Assembly: GCA_026874595.1 (NCBI GenBank)
Contig: CM049307.1
Coordinates: 78,470,643 to 78,534,642 of the forward strand
Source of the DNA: Sipunculus nudus
Lineage: Eukaryota > Annelida > Sipuncula > Golfingiida > Sipunculidae
Length of the DNA: 64,000 nt
Reading direction: 5' to 3'
In this document: piece by piece, positions 47,579 to 59,807 of the stretch
Numbering within the stretch: position 1 is the first letter of the stretch
How the letters are laid out: every line of letters begins with the position of its first letter
The notes under the pieces: model-generated
Told to the model about the DNA's origin: nothing
What the model saw: only the letters and a program-made list of their open reading frames with translations
Databases searched by the model: none
Program-made: the position numbers and the translations under genes

Positions 47579-50056
47579 CAGTAGGTCATCCAAGAACTGT
47601 AGGAGAACCCAGCTATATTGAAAAAAGGCACAAACAGGAACAGATCTGAGGGATAATGGGGATCGTTATGAAATGAACGACCTTGGGGTGGGGAAAAGGT
47701 CAAGGTCCTAAATGAATATAAAATGCAAATCATTCACCTATGACTATTTATTTTTGCTCTAAGGGCATTTTGGTGCGTATCATTTTTGTCCATAGACAAA
47801 AACTGAAGTGGCCAAAATAACTGAATTTCAATGGATTTGAATAATCAAAATATATTCGACCGTATCCTAATCCGCTAATTTCTCAAGAGAAATGTAAAAG
47901 GTAAAATAAAAGAAAAGTCCTATTTTAATTATGTACGGTCTTTTTCTTGAACCAACAGAAACATTGAATAGTTAATAGGATATTAGAAAATCATCTGACT
48001 GTTAAAATATTCATGTTTATGTATCTTGCCTTGACACTATTTGGATACAACATATTTTAACGGTCTACAATACACTCTTTACTGCACTTTTACCGCTGGT
48101 GTATGTAGAATGCACGGTGCATTGTTGTGGTAAGACTGTGACGCCTAAAAATCCTAAACAGCAGAGTTTTACTCTTGTGAGTCCGAGTCTGCACAGTGTG
48201 TAATTACAAATGCTGTAGATCGATGGGTGAATGTCAGACCTCAAGACCGTCAAACCTCAATAGATAATGGTTATATAACGTATGAGGTCTGCCGTCCGTT
48301 ATTTTTGTACATTTGCTACCGTCCGGGGCAGACTGTACATTACTTAATGTATTATCATAAGACTTCTACCTGAGGATGTAAAACGTTTCTGTAATTTCAA
48401 GAGGTCGCTACCACCATGTATTTTTAAAACAGCAATTCACTTAAATATGTTAACCTTTTCTGAGGAGTCATCGCCCGTTTGTTTTATTCTACAAGTAAGA
48501 TCATTTAAGGAATTTCTAACGTCAGGTGCAATTTAATGCCATCATTGTCTGCCCTCCCATGGGGGGGGGGGGGGGGGGTGGGGAGACGTATAGTGTTTGG
48601 TCTTTCTTCGTCGTCCGGTGTCGGCGTCGTCTGTATCATTTGTTGTGAACGCGATAACTTTTGACCCACAATTTTTTTTTTTATGAAATTTGTAATTTAG
48701 ATTGTTTCTATCAATATCTCAGAATTAGAAACCGGGTCACCTTGACCTTTTCCATCAAGGCCAACAGCCTAAATTCATTTTTTGTGAACCTCATTATGTT
48801 TATGGTATTGCTTATTTTCCCCTCAAATTTAAAACACTAATTCAAGTTCTTTGACGAGACTGAAACTGATGACCTTGACCTGGCTCTTCAAGGTCAAACC
48901 AGCGGAATGATAGCTCATTGTTTCTACGATTATTTATGAATAAGGTAACCGTCGAAGCACTGCACACCGGTTGTTTAAACGAACTTCTCGAACATGATGG
49001 AACATTGATGATCTTGACCTTCATCTTCAAGGTCAAATCAGCCGGAATAGATTGGGGACGGTTTAGAGATGGCAGGCTGTGTGATTTGCACGGCGACCAA
49101 TCACCAAATGTCTTTCAGCTGTTTGGTGCCAGCTAAGCTCATTCAGAGACCGGGGTCTACAGAGTGGTCATTTTGCAAGACAGACCAATGTTCTTTCTTC
49201 AGGAGTTCATTTCGATACTTAATAAACGTTACTTTTAAATTCCATGGGTATGCATATCAAGGAGAATTATAACATAAATTTCTCAGTTATTACATCCTAC
49301 TGGAAAAGAACCTGAACATATGTGAAAGGAGGACTTCAAAATTAAGTCTGCTTCGTTCATGAAGATTTCGGCCTTTTTGTTTTTACAACATTTGTCGCTA
49401 AAAATTCCTTATTTTGGAATAAGAAAATAGCAACAACTGTAAATATTCGAAATTAAGGACAGACCGCTTTGGTTTAAACATATTTATTTCCACAGGATTA
49501 CATTAACAGTTTACACATATTTAATCATTCAAAAGCACTACCGCTTATCGTTAAAGACATGTAATAATTAATATACCGATGTGCTGGTTTGTCTGCTAAG
49601 TGCATAAGATTTATATTTAAAAAGGGCGTTATGGGTGTGTACCGCTTTTAAATGGAAATAAATTGACTCTAAAAATATTAAGACGGGTATATGGCGTATA
49701 CAAAAAGAAAGCTCACACTCTCTCTGAACTGAAAAGAGTTTTATTGTTTGTCACTCACGTGTGTCAATCACTTTGTTAAATCACGCAGACTCTTATTTAA
49801 AAGCAAACTTATCAAAACTGAATAATGTGCAGACGGTCTTAATCGAATTCGTGCCCATGACTAGCACAGGATTAAAGTAAATCATGCTCCGTTTTGTTCG
49901 TTCACAGACTTCAGCTGAAATGTAATATACATGCGTGATGGATATTGTAAAAGAAAACTCCTCGTTCTTAAAGATATGTAAAATACATTATCAGTTAAAT
50001 CCATATCGAAATAAAAGTCTGTTAATGAGAGCATTTAGCCATCAGGAAAGATAATT
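47579..50056. other. Shared 3' intergenic region of two convergent SLC16 genes
   Basis: Candidate poly(A) signals are AATAAA near 47,906 (+) and TTTATT near 49,483 and 49,738 (that is, AATAAA on the minus strand). A dispersed repeat at about 48,560-49,060 begins with a G18 run and CGTCGTCCGGTGTCGGCGTCG and contains two about 130-bp copies with 'gaccttgacc' and 'cttcaaggtcaaa'. No gene. Confidence 0.6.
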
Positions 50057-53000
50057 TTAATGAGATACACCCTCTGAAACTCGTGTTCCATTGTAGTCCT
50101 TAGATGACTCATCAGAAGTTCGAACGAAAAATGTGATTATTACTGCTAAGAAAAATTGTCCTCCAGCAAGGTAAAAGGCAGGATCGTAGGAATTCAGATT
50201 ATCCCAGATAAACCCTGGAACATACATGAAGAAAATATGTTTATAGTTTATATAAATCTATTTTTCGACATGATAATAAAAATCACTCAAACAATTCTTA
50301 ATTTTTTTTTTTTAAATTCCGTGCGAATATTGGTCAGGGCTGTCTAAGTCTAATCGAACGCACTTCCTACGACAGTTGTATGAGGTCTCCCCGATTGTCG
50401 TTATAGATTCATAGTACTAAGACAAACACAAGGCGGTCGCAGTAATGACCTTCAACGGTAGAACATTCGTAGGACCGTCTTGGGTGGATCGTGCGGCAAT
50501 CATTTGGCTGTCGTAGGGCCTCAGATAACCAAACATCCGTACGAGAGTCATAGATTTAACGTAACACAGTCGTCAAGCATCCTACAAAAGACCTACTAGA
50601 TGGGCTGATGTAAAGAATAACCTTCGACGCTGAAAAAAATTGAACATGTTAATAATTCTACAAAATGGGTCTACGACAGCTTTTTCCGTCGCAGAACACA
50701 TGAATTTCGTGCGCACACCAACGACTGTCCTAGGAATTTCCCTAATTTTCTGCCGTAGACTTGTCGTATATGTGTTGTGCGTTGTATGCGACATAGACTT
50801 TAGTCACAAACAACCTACTTTTTTGTCTGTCGTACGATTTCAGCAGGGCTACGACTAAGGGAACCGTCGTAGGTTTGAGAGCGTTCACATAAAAAAAAAT
50901 ATATGTTGTACGACTCGCGTGGGAAAATTGGTCAAAGCTGCCTAAGTCTAACCATACCCTATTCCTACGACACTCGTACGAAGTCCCTACGATAGTCCTA
51001 ATACAAAATAAACATTTCACAAATTTTCTGGCGTAGAGCTGTCGTATATGTGTTGTGCGATGTATGTGGATTTAGACAAACCCACGGCGGTCGGATGAAT
51101 GACTTAAAACGGTAGAACATTCGTCGGACCGTCATAGGTAAAACGTGCGTCAATCGTAGGGCTGTCGTAGGAAAGTCATACGATTCGTACTGCCTCAGAT
51201 AACCAAACAGTCGAACGAAAGTCGGAGGTTTTTCTTAACACAGTCGTAAAATAACGTACAACAGTTCAACATTCTACGATAATGGTCTGCGACAGTTTTT
51301 TCCCTCGCAAAACTCCTCAGTTTCGTACGAAACACCCACGACCATCTTGGAACTCCCCCAATTTTCTGTCGTAGACCTGTCGTATTTTTGTTGTGCGATG
51401 TATGTGACCCAGGCTTTTGTTTAATCATGTTAACCTGAAAGTGGGGCAGTCATCAGGGACCCCACACCAAATACAAAAGAACAAATACAGTAGGAACGAG
51501 CGAGTCTCCCTTTTCCGAATAAACCGACAATAACGACTTGAACCATTACGATATGCCCACCTGGAAAAGAAGACATTAATTTCAATAACCGACCTAATTT
51601 AAGATGGATGTGATTATAAATGTCAATTTGCAGATAAACACATAGTGAATGAACATTAGTTTGTTGTAACGCCGAAAAATGGAAAAAAAAGTGCGTATGT
51701 ACATCAAGACGGTAAGCTCTTGCATTATCGCTCACCAGTGGAAAATCTTCCCAAGCCTGCCGTTTTATATCCTTGCCTTGTGTTCGGCCCGGTTGCGAAC
51801 TATTCGTTCCCACATTTTTATCATAACACCATTAAACAAGACTACTTAATAGGAATCAAGCACCATTGCATGATATCTGGACATGCCATTGAGATTTTTT
51901 GTCAGATTAGAAGAAAAAGTAGATTCATCAAAATGTGATAGGTATTAACAGCTGATATTTGATGTCACATGGAAATGTAAAAATACGTACCACCTGCGAA
52001 CCCGCAAACCACCATAATAGTGTACATGGACCGAAGACTTCCACATGATGGTAACAAAATATAGCTGACCCCAGCCAGAGCGAGACAAAAGCTGTGAAGT
52101 CGTACGTGTCGTCTTTGCAGGAAGGGTGCATTACCAACCAAACCAATAAATATTCTTCCGAGTAGACTGCCAATCCCAAGACAAGAAACAAACCATCCGG
52201 TCTCATATTTAGAAAATCCCATCTCTGTACTTTTATCTGGTGCAAACACTTACACCAGCGGATATGAAAGTTGAGACATAAAGAGAGCTATCATATAAAG
52301 GACAAACGACAGCTCCTTCAACAGACTAAAGTCTACGGCGGATTTTAATGCTGCCAACAGTTTATTCTCCGTTTCTGTGTTCTGTTCCTGGATATTTGAT
52401 TGATTTATGTCTGGATCACAGGAATGTTGAGTGTTCTTGTCTGCACGTTTGTTGCGTCCATGATTCTTTGATTCTTTATCTAAATCAGGTCGTACCAGCA
52501 TCCACAACCACACACACTGAAGAACAACACCGGCTTGGATCAACATGCAGCCACGCCAAGTGTATTTGTCGATGAGATACCTGATCAGAGGACCCATCGC
52601 GAACACGCCTAAACTTGCCCCTGCATTTGATATTCCAGTCGCCACCGCCAGATGTCGGTCAAAGTACAATGGAACGCCTATATCGGCCAAGATTACCAGG
52701 AATGTATATCCAAAACCTGAAATGCGAATGAAGATGATGGTTAAAGTTAACTGTCCGTGATATTTATTCTAGTTGTATACCTTAACGGCATCCTGCTTGC
52801 CACATTCTGGTTTTAACCCATTCGGAAAAAAACAATGGCGGTCCCGGTTAAGCTTTCATAATGTTTTCGAGTTATGAATCACTGGCCGAGAATTACGTCA
52901 TGTATTCCCCATGGACATTTGCAAGGGGCGAATCTATCTGCGAAGAGGGTTTGGTTGTGATCAGAACTGTTGCACCAGAGAACTGAGCGGCTTGTTATAT

Positions 53001-53963
53001 ATAAAGATTGCATATTGTGATATTAATGTTTGTAAGCATATTGAATGTGAGAGCATCTATCTCTAATCTGGCTTTAATAATTACCTGCCTGTAAAGAATA
53101 TTAACATTTTTAATTTTATACAAAATATTTATTCATACCTGATACCAAGCCATATGTAACAGTGAAGAGGGGGAGGCTTTCGGCAAATGATGATATCAAA
53201 ATACCTACAGCGGCCAGAAGTCCCCAAGTAATTACAGCAGCTCGAAGTGACAAGATCTTCAAGAGCGGACTTGTGATCAGGACTGCAACAATGAATATAC
53301 AATAAGCTGAATGATGCTTACGTCTCCATTACATGTACTAACAAGGTATTAAGTAAGAAAAACAAGAAAATCCAGGGAAATGCCGCGTTTCATGATTCCA
53401 TACTTCGTATTATAGTTTACTTGCGATTCCGGATAAAAACCTGGTGAAAACAATGGTTATTCAGTGTGACACTGTGTAAATGTTAAAAGTGACTTGCCTC
53501 CGAAATAAGCCACACCAATTTGTATGGAAGACGGCAGGGCCAGACTGGAAGTGTCAGTGTCGAAACTTGACTTAAGGTCTTGATACATAATTCCATACAG
53601 AAAAAGTACTCCGTCCTATACAGCAAAGGTTGCAAAACATACGGCAAGAACAAGGTGGCTAAACGATGTTTCTATGCTGTCGTCTGATGGTTTATTGTTC
53701 TTGTGAGCCAATTTCTTTGCGTCCTCTTGGGATTCGTAGTTTGAACTGTACATGTTATTTCTTGCATTGACACTTTCTGCAGTCGCATTATTTTTTACGT
53801 TTGCTACACTCCCAGGATCTTCTTTTTCGGTTGATTCTTGTGTGAGATTAGCGGAGGTCATCACTTTTGTGTCACACACTGACACGGGTTCAAAAGATGA
53901 GTATCCTAGCTCAGTTTCCTCAGCGCTCAACGAAATCCCCTCAAAAGCTTCATTTTTCGACAT
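50057..53963 (-). pseudogene. SLC16-like paralogue, 5 exons, two in-frame stops
   Basis: Minus-strand exons 53,963-53,498, 53,282-53,139, 52,716-51,991, 51,560-51,435 and 50,214-50,057 total 1,620 nt (540 codons). Exons 2 and 4 have the same lengths (144 and 126) and phases as the intact gene. Intron 1 uses a GC donor (GCAAGT). Features: a long Ser/Glu-rich N-terminus (about 100 aa), LYFDRHLAVATG, a central loop rich in Asn/Lys, FAPDKSTEMGFSKYETGWF, GGHIVMVQVVIVG, and YDPAFYLAGG. TAG at 53,616-53,618 falls in helix 1 (CFATFAV-stop-DGV) and TAA at 52,250-52,252 replaces the Tyr of the intact gene (SYPLV-stop-VFAPDK). There are no frameshifts and all other splice sites are good, so loss of function is recent, or the stops are allelic or sequencing errors. 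Confidence 0.88.
50329..51430. repeat. Duplicated TACGAC/GTCGTA-rich repeat in intron 4 of the minus-strand SLC16 gene
   Basis: Two large copies share 'cgctgtctaagtctaa'-like starts (50,333 and 50,930), ACGGTAGAACATTCGT (50,456 and 51,109), CCTCAGATAACCAAACA (50,519 and 51,194) and GTCGTAxxxxxTGTTGTGCG (50,763, 51,042 and 51,378). Inside are dozens of GTCGTA and TACGAC hexamers in both orientations. No coding frame. Confidence 0.75.
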
Positions 53964-54240
53964 GTTTCCTTACATTAAAAAAAATACACTCAACCGGCTT
54001 GATTGTTAATTGAATGTATAAAGAAAGATCATTTCATTTCATGAAATGTTATATAACTGCAAATGTGATTTGGCAGAAGTGATTACATACAAACAACATA
54101 GCCGTTTAGCAAGAGACAATCGAGAGACTTAAGTTTGTCTGTAAATGGATATGACTGACATAAATTAATATTGTTATTCTTAATGTTTTATTAATGATAA
54201 AGGGGCATCTGCTTAGCGGGGACCCTGCAATGTCATAACA

Positions 54241-54313
<73 letters not shown>

Positions 54314-55500
54314 TTGCATTACTTATGGAAGGGCACAGGTAACTCTTATTCATTTCTCACGTGGATAATTAGTGGATACACTTACCTTTAAGGTTATACA
54401 GGCAGAATAAAAATCTAGAATAATGACTGGAATTTAGAAAGCCAATATTCAAGGTTTATTCGCATCACCTGTAGTTGGTGTATCGCTGCTACCTGTGCAT
54501 AATGGCTGACTATATAAACATCCGCACACTAGACCAGAAAAGCAGTCGTGACAGTCAATATACACTTAGCTTACGGCCATTTAACACAACGTGTGGAGGA
54601 TACACTAGCGAGGGTATACCTGAACATGATGGTGAGTTACCGTGCGTATATAATTGACAAAAAAGTCTGTCGTGTATTCTATTCCGCGACTTCACAGGCA
54701 GGAGACCGATGCGTAGCAAACAGCGCAATGAAAGATGAGTTGCCGGGAACTGAAAGGTGGTTGTAAACAGATGATTTAGAAGTCGTTTTCCGCTACGTTT
54801 CAATACGATATGTTTTGGTAAGCATGGCCTAAAGCGCCCTCTGTTGGTGATCGAAGCAGTTAAATCTTTGATCTGTATATGGGGAGAGTTTCTAAATTAC
54901 GGAAAATTGGTGACATAAACAAATTTGGCGATATGTTGTAAATAATATACGAAAATTGAAAAATCCTAGCTTATAATTAATATTAAATAATAATATAAAT
55001 AAAAATATGATTTAAAACTACGGGTGGAGACTATAAGTATATGGTAACTTGAGTATAATGTGACCATTTGGCATCGTTTTTTTACCAATAAAGGGATTAA
55101 CCGTTCCTTTTAGCGAGCAGTAACAGAGACCATGCAGGTGCCGTCAGCTTGTCATCATTTACAGGAAAAGTTGAATGATTTTGTGTGTAAATGTGACCAT
55201 GATGGTGCGTCTTAACAGGGGCGTCAATACGGGGAGGGGGGGTGTAAGGGTTTATCTCCCCCCCCCCCACACTCACACATACCCACACACTTTTGAGCCA
55301 ATAAGGATGGTCAATGTAATCGTCCCCTGCTATTCAGGGAGTAATGTTTAGGTAGTGAAAAAGGAAAAATATTTAGATTTAGAGTTACAAACTGTGGTCC
55401 CTTTTTTATGTAATATTAAATATCTGGATCTGACATAGAATCAACCGATACCGAAAACATACCTTATTTTTTTTAAATTTATAGCTAATACAAATATAAT
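53964..55500. other. Intergenic, upstream of the minus-strand SLC16 gene
   Basis: Contains (TA)n at 54,242-54,310 and a C11 run at 55,258-55,268. No gene. Confidence 0.55.
54242..54310. repeat. (TA)n microsatellite
   Basis: About 34 uninterrupted TA units. Confidence 0.95.
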
Positions 55501-55531
55501 TGAAATGTGTCACACAGACAATAAACGGTGT

Positions 55532-55540
<9 letters not shown>

Positions 55541-55598
<58 letters not shown>

Positions 55599-55609
55599 TA
55601 TCGTCGACA

Positions 55610-55667
<58 letters not shown>

Positions 55668-55673
55668 GACGAT
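55541..55673. repeat. TA-rich compound microsatellite with GTCGAC hairpin
   Basis: Two long (TA)n blocks. ATCGTCGACATATATA near 55,600 and TATATATGTCGACGAT ending at 55,672 are exact reverse complements around a TA spacer. Frames reading Ile-Tyr runs are artefacts. Confidence 0.9.
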
Positions 55674-57357
55674 GTCTTTGTAACGAAAAGTTGTCCCAAT
55701 TTTGATTACCCCCCCCCCCCCACGCCTGCGGGTCATCCCCCGAGCCGTGAAGATAAATCACGCTACTGCATCAACACGTGAAATGGAAGAGACAGCTAAC
55801 AGATTAAAAGGTCGAGGGGATAGACAATTGAACCCCGTAAGAAAAAGAAAATAAAACAAAACCACCATTGTCCGGTCGTTGCATCGTCCGATGAAACCGA
55901 TGCACGTTTACAGAAACGTTTACACGTTGCAGAACCCTATAGAAAAAGATGACCAGAGGTCACGCGCTTTCCGGAAAAGGAAATAAAACATACAGAAAGA
56001 GAGTGGATCTGGAAACAGAAATATAAATGAGCAAAGAGATTTGGCAAGACTTACCTTGTCAAGCTGGTGATGGGTTACGGAATGCCGAGAACTAGACCTG
56101 TGTAGCTGTACAATTCGCAGAGTGATAAATATTTCCCTCCACCAAATGTACCAACTGCTGTACCTTTTTTTTTTGCCAAAATATGCTTTTATTCAACTTG
56201 GTGGTCGCCTGACTGTCATTTTATCTTTAAATGACAACCTCTGGTTGTTTACAATAGCGTAAACTTTTAATTTATGTACCAAAGACCACTCGAGTGCGAG
56301 TCATGCACACCTCATTTTTATTTCCTTCAACATATACATTCTTAATATGTTACGGCGGCCATTTTGGACGCCATTTCGCCTTAAAAAAATCAAAGATTTT
56401 TTGTTGTTGTTCAGAGTATTGCACATAATTGATCTCCTTACCAAATTAATTGCAAATTAACCCTTTGCAGTACATATATACACGATATAATTGCAAATAT
56501 ATGATTATTTCATATTTGGCAGCCATCTTGAATATCTCAAAACCCTCAAGGATGTCAGAGTGGCATCATCCAGATGTGAATTCAGCACCCTCAAAATAGG
56601 GTATAACCATCAAATAACATTGGGCAGACCATAAAACAAGGTTACACCGCTGGCACCTGGACTACAATGCGCGTCCGGAACTCTGAACTGGCTAATTGGA
56701 GATAGTAAGTAAGTGTACTGGGACGGTTTTGTTGGGAAATGTTTGCATATATAACAATATACATATGTAGCCATATCCTGCATCAGATAAAATTATCCAT
56801 ATCATTTCGTTTTGGAAAATCGCTGATTCGTTAAGTTTTGTCATTTCATAAAGAAAACAATGATAAATGAATCAAGATACTACCCCTTTTTATTCGTTCT
56901 TCAGATTGATAATTATTTGTTGCCATAAAATTTGCAATATTATATTTGACTTTGCTAGTATAAGGTGATATTGCAGATATCTAAGTTCCAGTCGTGCTGT
57001 AACATTAACATCAGTTAGATGAAGAGACGTCAGCAGACTGACTGTCATGTCCCTGTTAGTGTTGTCATAATCAGCCGCTATGCTGTGATCTCTCCTAATG
57101 TTACATATGCAGATCTGAATGATTTCCTATGGCATTAAAGTATGAAGCAATATTTATCTGGAAAAATTTAAGAATTTAAGCCATTCTGAAAAGTGTTCAT
57201 CTGCTAAAATCGTTTGAAATGAAAAATGGTGGACGAGCCGTGAAGTGATAGATCGAGGGAATCGTACACAATCGAATGACAGCGTGTGTGGCTTGTCCGC
57301 GGTGTAAGTCGTAAATGAATAACCAAGTGAAGTGAAATTAACACCTTTGCGCAGCAC
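55674..57357. other. Intergenic, with an old repeat
   Basis: C13 run at 55,709-55,721. About 56,340-56,640 has GCGGCCATTTTGGACGCC and GGCAGCCATCTTGAATATC, phrases of a dispersed repeat. No gene. Confidence 0.5.
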
Positions 57358-57665
57358 TAAAGCTGCGTGTCCACTTGTGCGGTACGGATACGGATGCGGA
57401 TGCGTTTTTAATCGCGCATATGGAATAAAGAAGGAGTGTGTCCACTTATGCGGTGCGGAAACGTATACGTTTTTTAAAAACCGGACCATGAAGCCCCGGG
57501 TACGGAAACGCATGCGGAAACGTGCCATTTTGTAGAGGTTTTAGAGAGTGAAAGACCTAAAAACGCACTGAAAAACGTATCTAATGGACACACACGTACA
57601 AAATATCCGCATACGTATCCGCACCGCACACGCACCGCATCCGTACAAGTCGACACGCGGCTTTA
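57358..57665. mobile_element. 308-bp MITE/foldback rich in GCGGATACG words
   Basis: The ends TAAAGCTGCGTGTCCACTTG (left) and CAAGTCGACACGCGGCTTTA (right) are inverted copies with two mismatches. The interior repeats ATGCGG/CGGATACG and CCGCAT/CGTATCCG. No transposase frame. TA dinucleotides sit at both edges. Confidence 0.8.
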
Positions 57666-57772
57666 ATCATAAATGACCTGACTGATCAAACACTGCTGTG
57701 ACACTAAAACTAACAAGATGAGATTTGTTAATTTCAAGTACCTTGACGCACCTGGATGCGCTCGTGCAATTG

Positions 57773-58078
57773 TTAGGACCAAAAAGTGTGGTTCTCAGGA
57801 GATTGTTAGGACTAAAAAGTGTGGTTCTCAGGCACATATTTTTTAGAAATATGTGCGGGTGGGCGTTTTTTCCCCATTTTTTGGTATGTTTCGATAATAA
57901 TGTCATTTCATTAGGAAAAATGCATGATAATAACTTATTTTTTTCTCTGAACAGGTAAATGTACTACATAAGAAAGGAAAACTTATCACAATTGTTATAT
58001 TTTATCTTCTTGAAGGGTGTAAATCAAAATAAAATTTTTTGCGGGAGTTTAAATTGACACGGGCCGTGCCTGAGAACC
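57773..58078. mobile_element. Foldback element with GGTTCTCAGGCAC ends, left end duplicated
   Basis: GGTTCTCAGGCAC (57,833-57,845) and GTGCCTGAGAACC (58,066-58,078) are exact reverse complements. A 33-bp block (TTGTTAGGACCAAAAAGTGT and onward) occurs twice in tandem at 57,770-57,840. Confidence 0.6.
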
Positions 58079-58193
58079 TTACCTTTTATATTTTTCGCCT
58101 TAATCAATTTTATATGATATATGATGCTTGTGATGCTCATGATGAACCCAGCACCACCGGGCTTTAGAAAATATTATTGTTTGATTTGGAACT

Positions 58194-58210
58194 GGGGGGG
58201 GGGGGGGGGG
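58194..58210. repeat. G17 homopolymer
   Basis: One of nine G or C runs of 11 or more bases in the window. Confidence 0.9.
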
Positions 58211-58241
58211 ACTTAAACCCTCAAATCAGACGTTAACAAAT

Positions 58242-58638
58242 TGTAACTGCCCGCCTGTCTCCACCCTGGGTTGAGTATCACCTTATCTGGGTGATCATTA
58301 ACCTGGGTACTGTATGGCGGTCAGTGACCTTTTCCCCTGCCGAGCACACACGTGGTGAAGGCCAGAGAGAAAGGGTGCCAGTCGGGTTTGGACTTCCATC
58401 TGAGACAGAAGAGTTGGTTTGCTGATTCAAAGCACCATCTTCTGTACATCCAGGAGTCAGCCTTGGCAACCTTGGTATGTGCTTTATCCCTTGTACTTAA
58501 GACCATATGCAGTTTGATAATTGTTAAAGTTTTTAGTTTTGTTTATAACCCTATATATTTGTTGTGGTTCTTTGAATTACCCAGTCAGATAGAAAAAAAA
58601 AACGAAAATCCTGTCCTCAGAATCAGAAATCCCTTACA
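58242..58638 (+). mobile_element. Possible 5' LTR of gypsy element B
   Basis: Begins TGTAACTGCCCGCC and ends CCCTTACA (TGTAA/TTACA inverted ends), with a TATATATT box near 58,551. Two bases later comes TGGCGAGCATAAGCC, which could be a tRNA primer-binding site. It lies on the correct side of gag. The matching 3' LTR would be outside the window, so the call cannot be confirmed here. Confidence 0.45.
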
Positions 58639-59807
58639 ACTGGCGAGCATAAGCCTTTATGCGCATGTGAAATTTGCGCGAGGAAACGAACCCTGGTTGA
58701 GAAATTGCTTTGTTCAGGTTAATTCTGGATATCCAACATCACAATATACTGTGTACACTAATAAGACAGCCATTCTGTCTATTGGTAATCTGAAGAACCA
58801 CACGCTTGATTTCATAGGTAATACATTTATTTAACAATTCTTTGTGCTTGTGCCATTCATTTGATCATCTATAATACAAACTATTAAATAAGGAAAATTA
58901 ATTTTGTAACATTAATAAATAGATAAAGGTTTTAATAAAATAAAAGAAGTTATAAAATTTACTTTTTTTTGTCTCAAATTGAATTTTATTTAGTTGCATA
59001 AAGGGAAAGTTCATTTCAGATTTGATTTCAGTAATTATACACTTATTTGCTCATACCTTTTATAATCATAAATATAATAAATATATATCATATTCATAAA
59101 TTTACAAATTCATACTTAAAAGAAAAAAAAATCTAGTTTACTTAAAGAATCATTACTATTGCACATTAAAATAATATTCATCCCTATTAAACCAATATCC
59201 CTGTTAAATTACTATTTTTTTTAATAGCCCTGAGAGGGCTCATATAAAATCTTAACATCAGCACACAAGAACAAACAGATGCAGATGTCATACCACCATG
59301 CTGAACTGAACTTTGGACACCCAGCCCCTGCTGCCTCTTGGCTCAAAAGCCCACTCTTGATGTAAATCCCTCTGCATACATGTTAGATAAAATTACCTTA
59401 GTCAACCGTGCTTAGTAGCGAACAGGCCCATGTTATAAATGCCCTTGTGACCTTATATTTAACGGTCAGTGACTGACTTGTTATATATATCCATCCACTT
59501 GACTTTAATAATTGGTAAAAAAAAAAAAAATGAATAAACAATACATAAAAAAATATAAATAAATAAATAAAAGATAAATAAATAAAAAATATCAAATAAA
59601 TAAATAAATTAAAACAGACAAACAGCCAACAAAATTTTAGTTCACTTATCATTATCTCCCATTAAATTTTCTTGTGAACAGCATTGCTTTTTACAAATTT
59701 ATAGAGTATTATGGTTTAATTCACATGACTAGCTGAGAGTATTACACTTAACAGTTCTAGAGAATTTCACTACCTGCAACTAGGTACAAGCCACTGTAAA
59801 CAACAAC
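58639..59807 (+). other. Leader region between putative LTR and gag
   Basis: AT-rich; a TAAA/AAAT simple repeat at about 59,520-59,615 is probably a later expansion. No gene recognised. Confidence 0.4.

Noticed and set aside
15680-52252. Reassigned stop codons (TAA or TAG read as an amino acid)
   Set aside because: The stops replace different residues (Glu-like, Tyr, others), all three stop codons are involved, and the intact SLC16 gene and gag end at normal stops.
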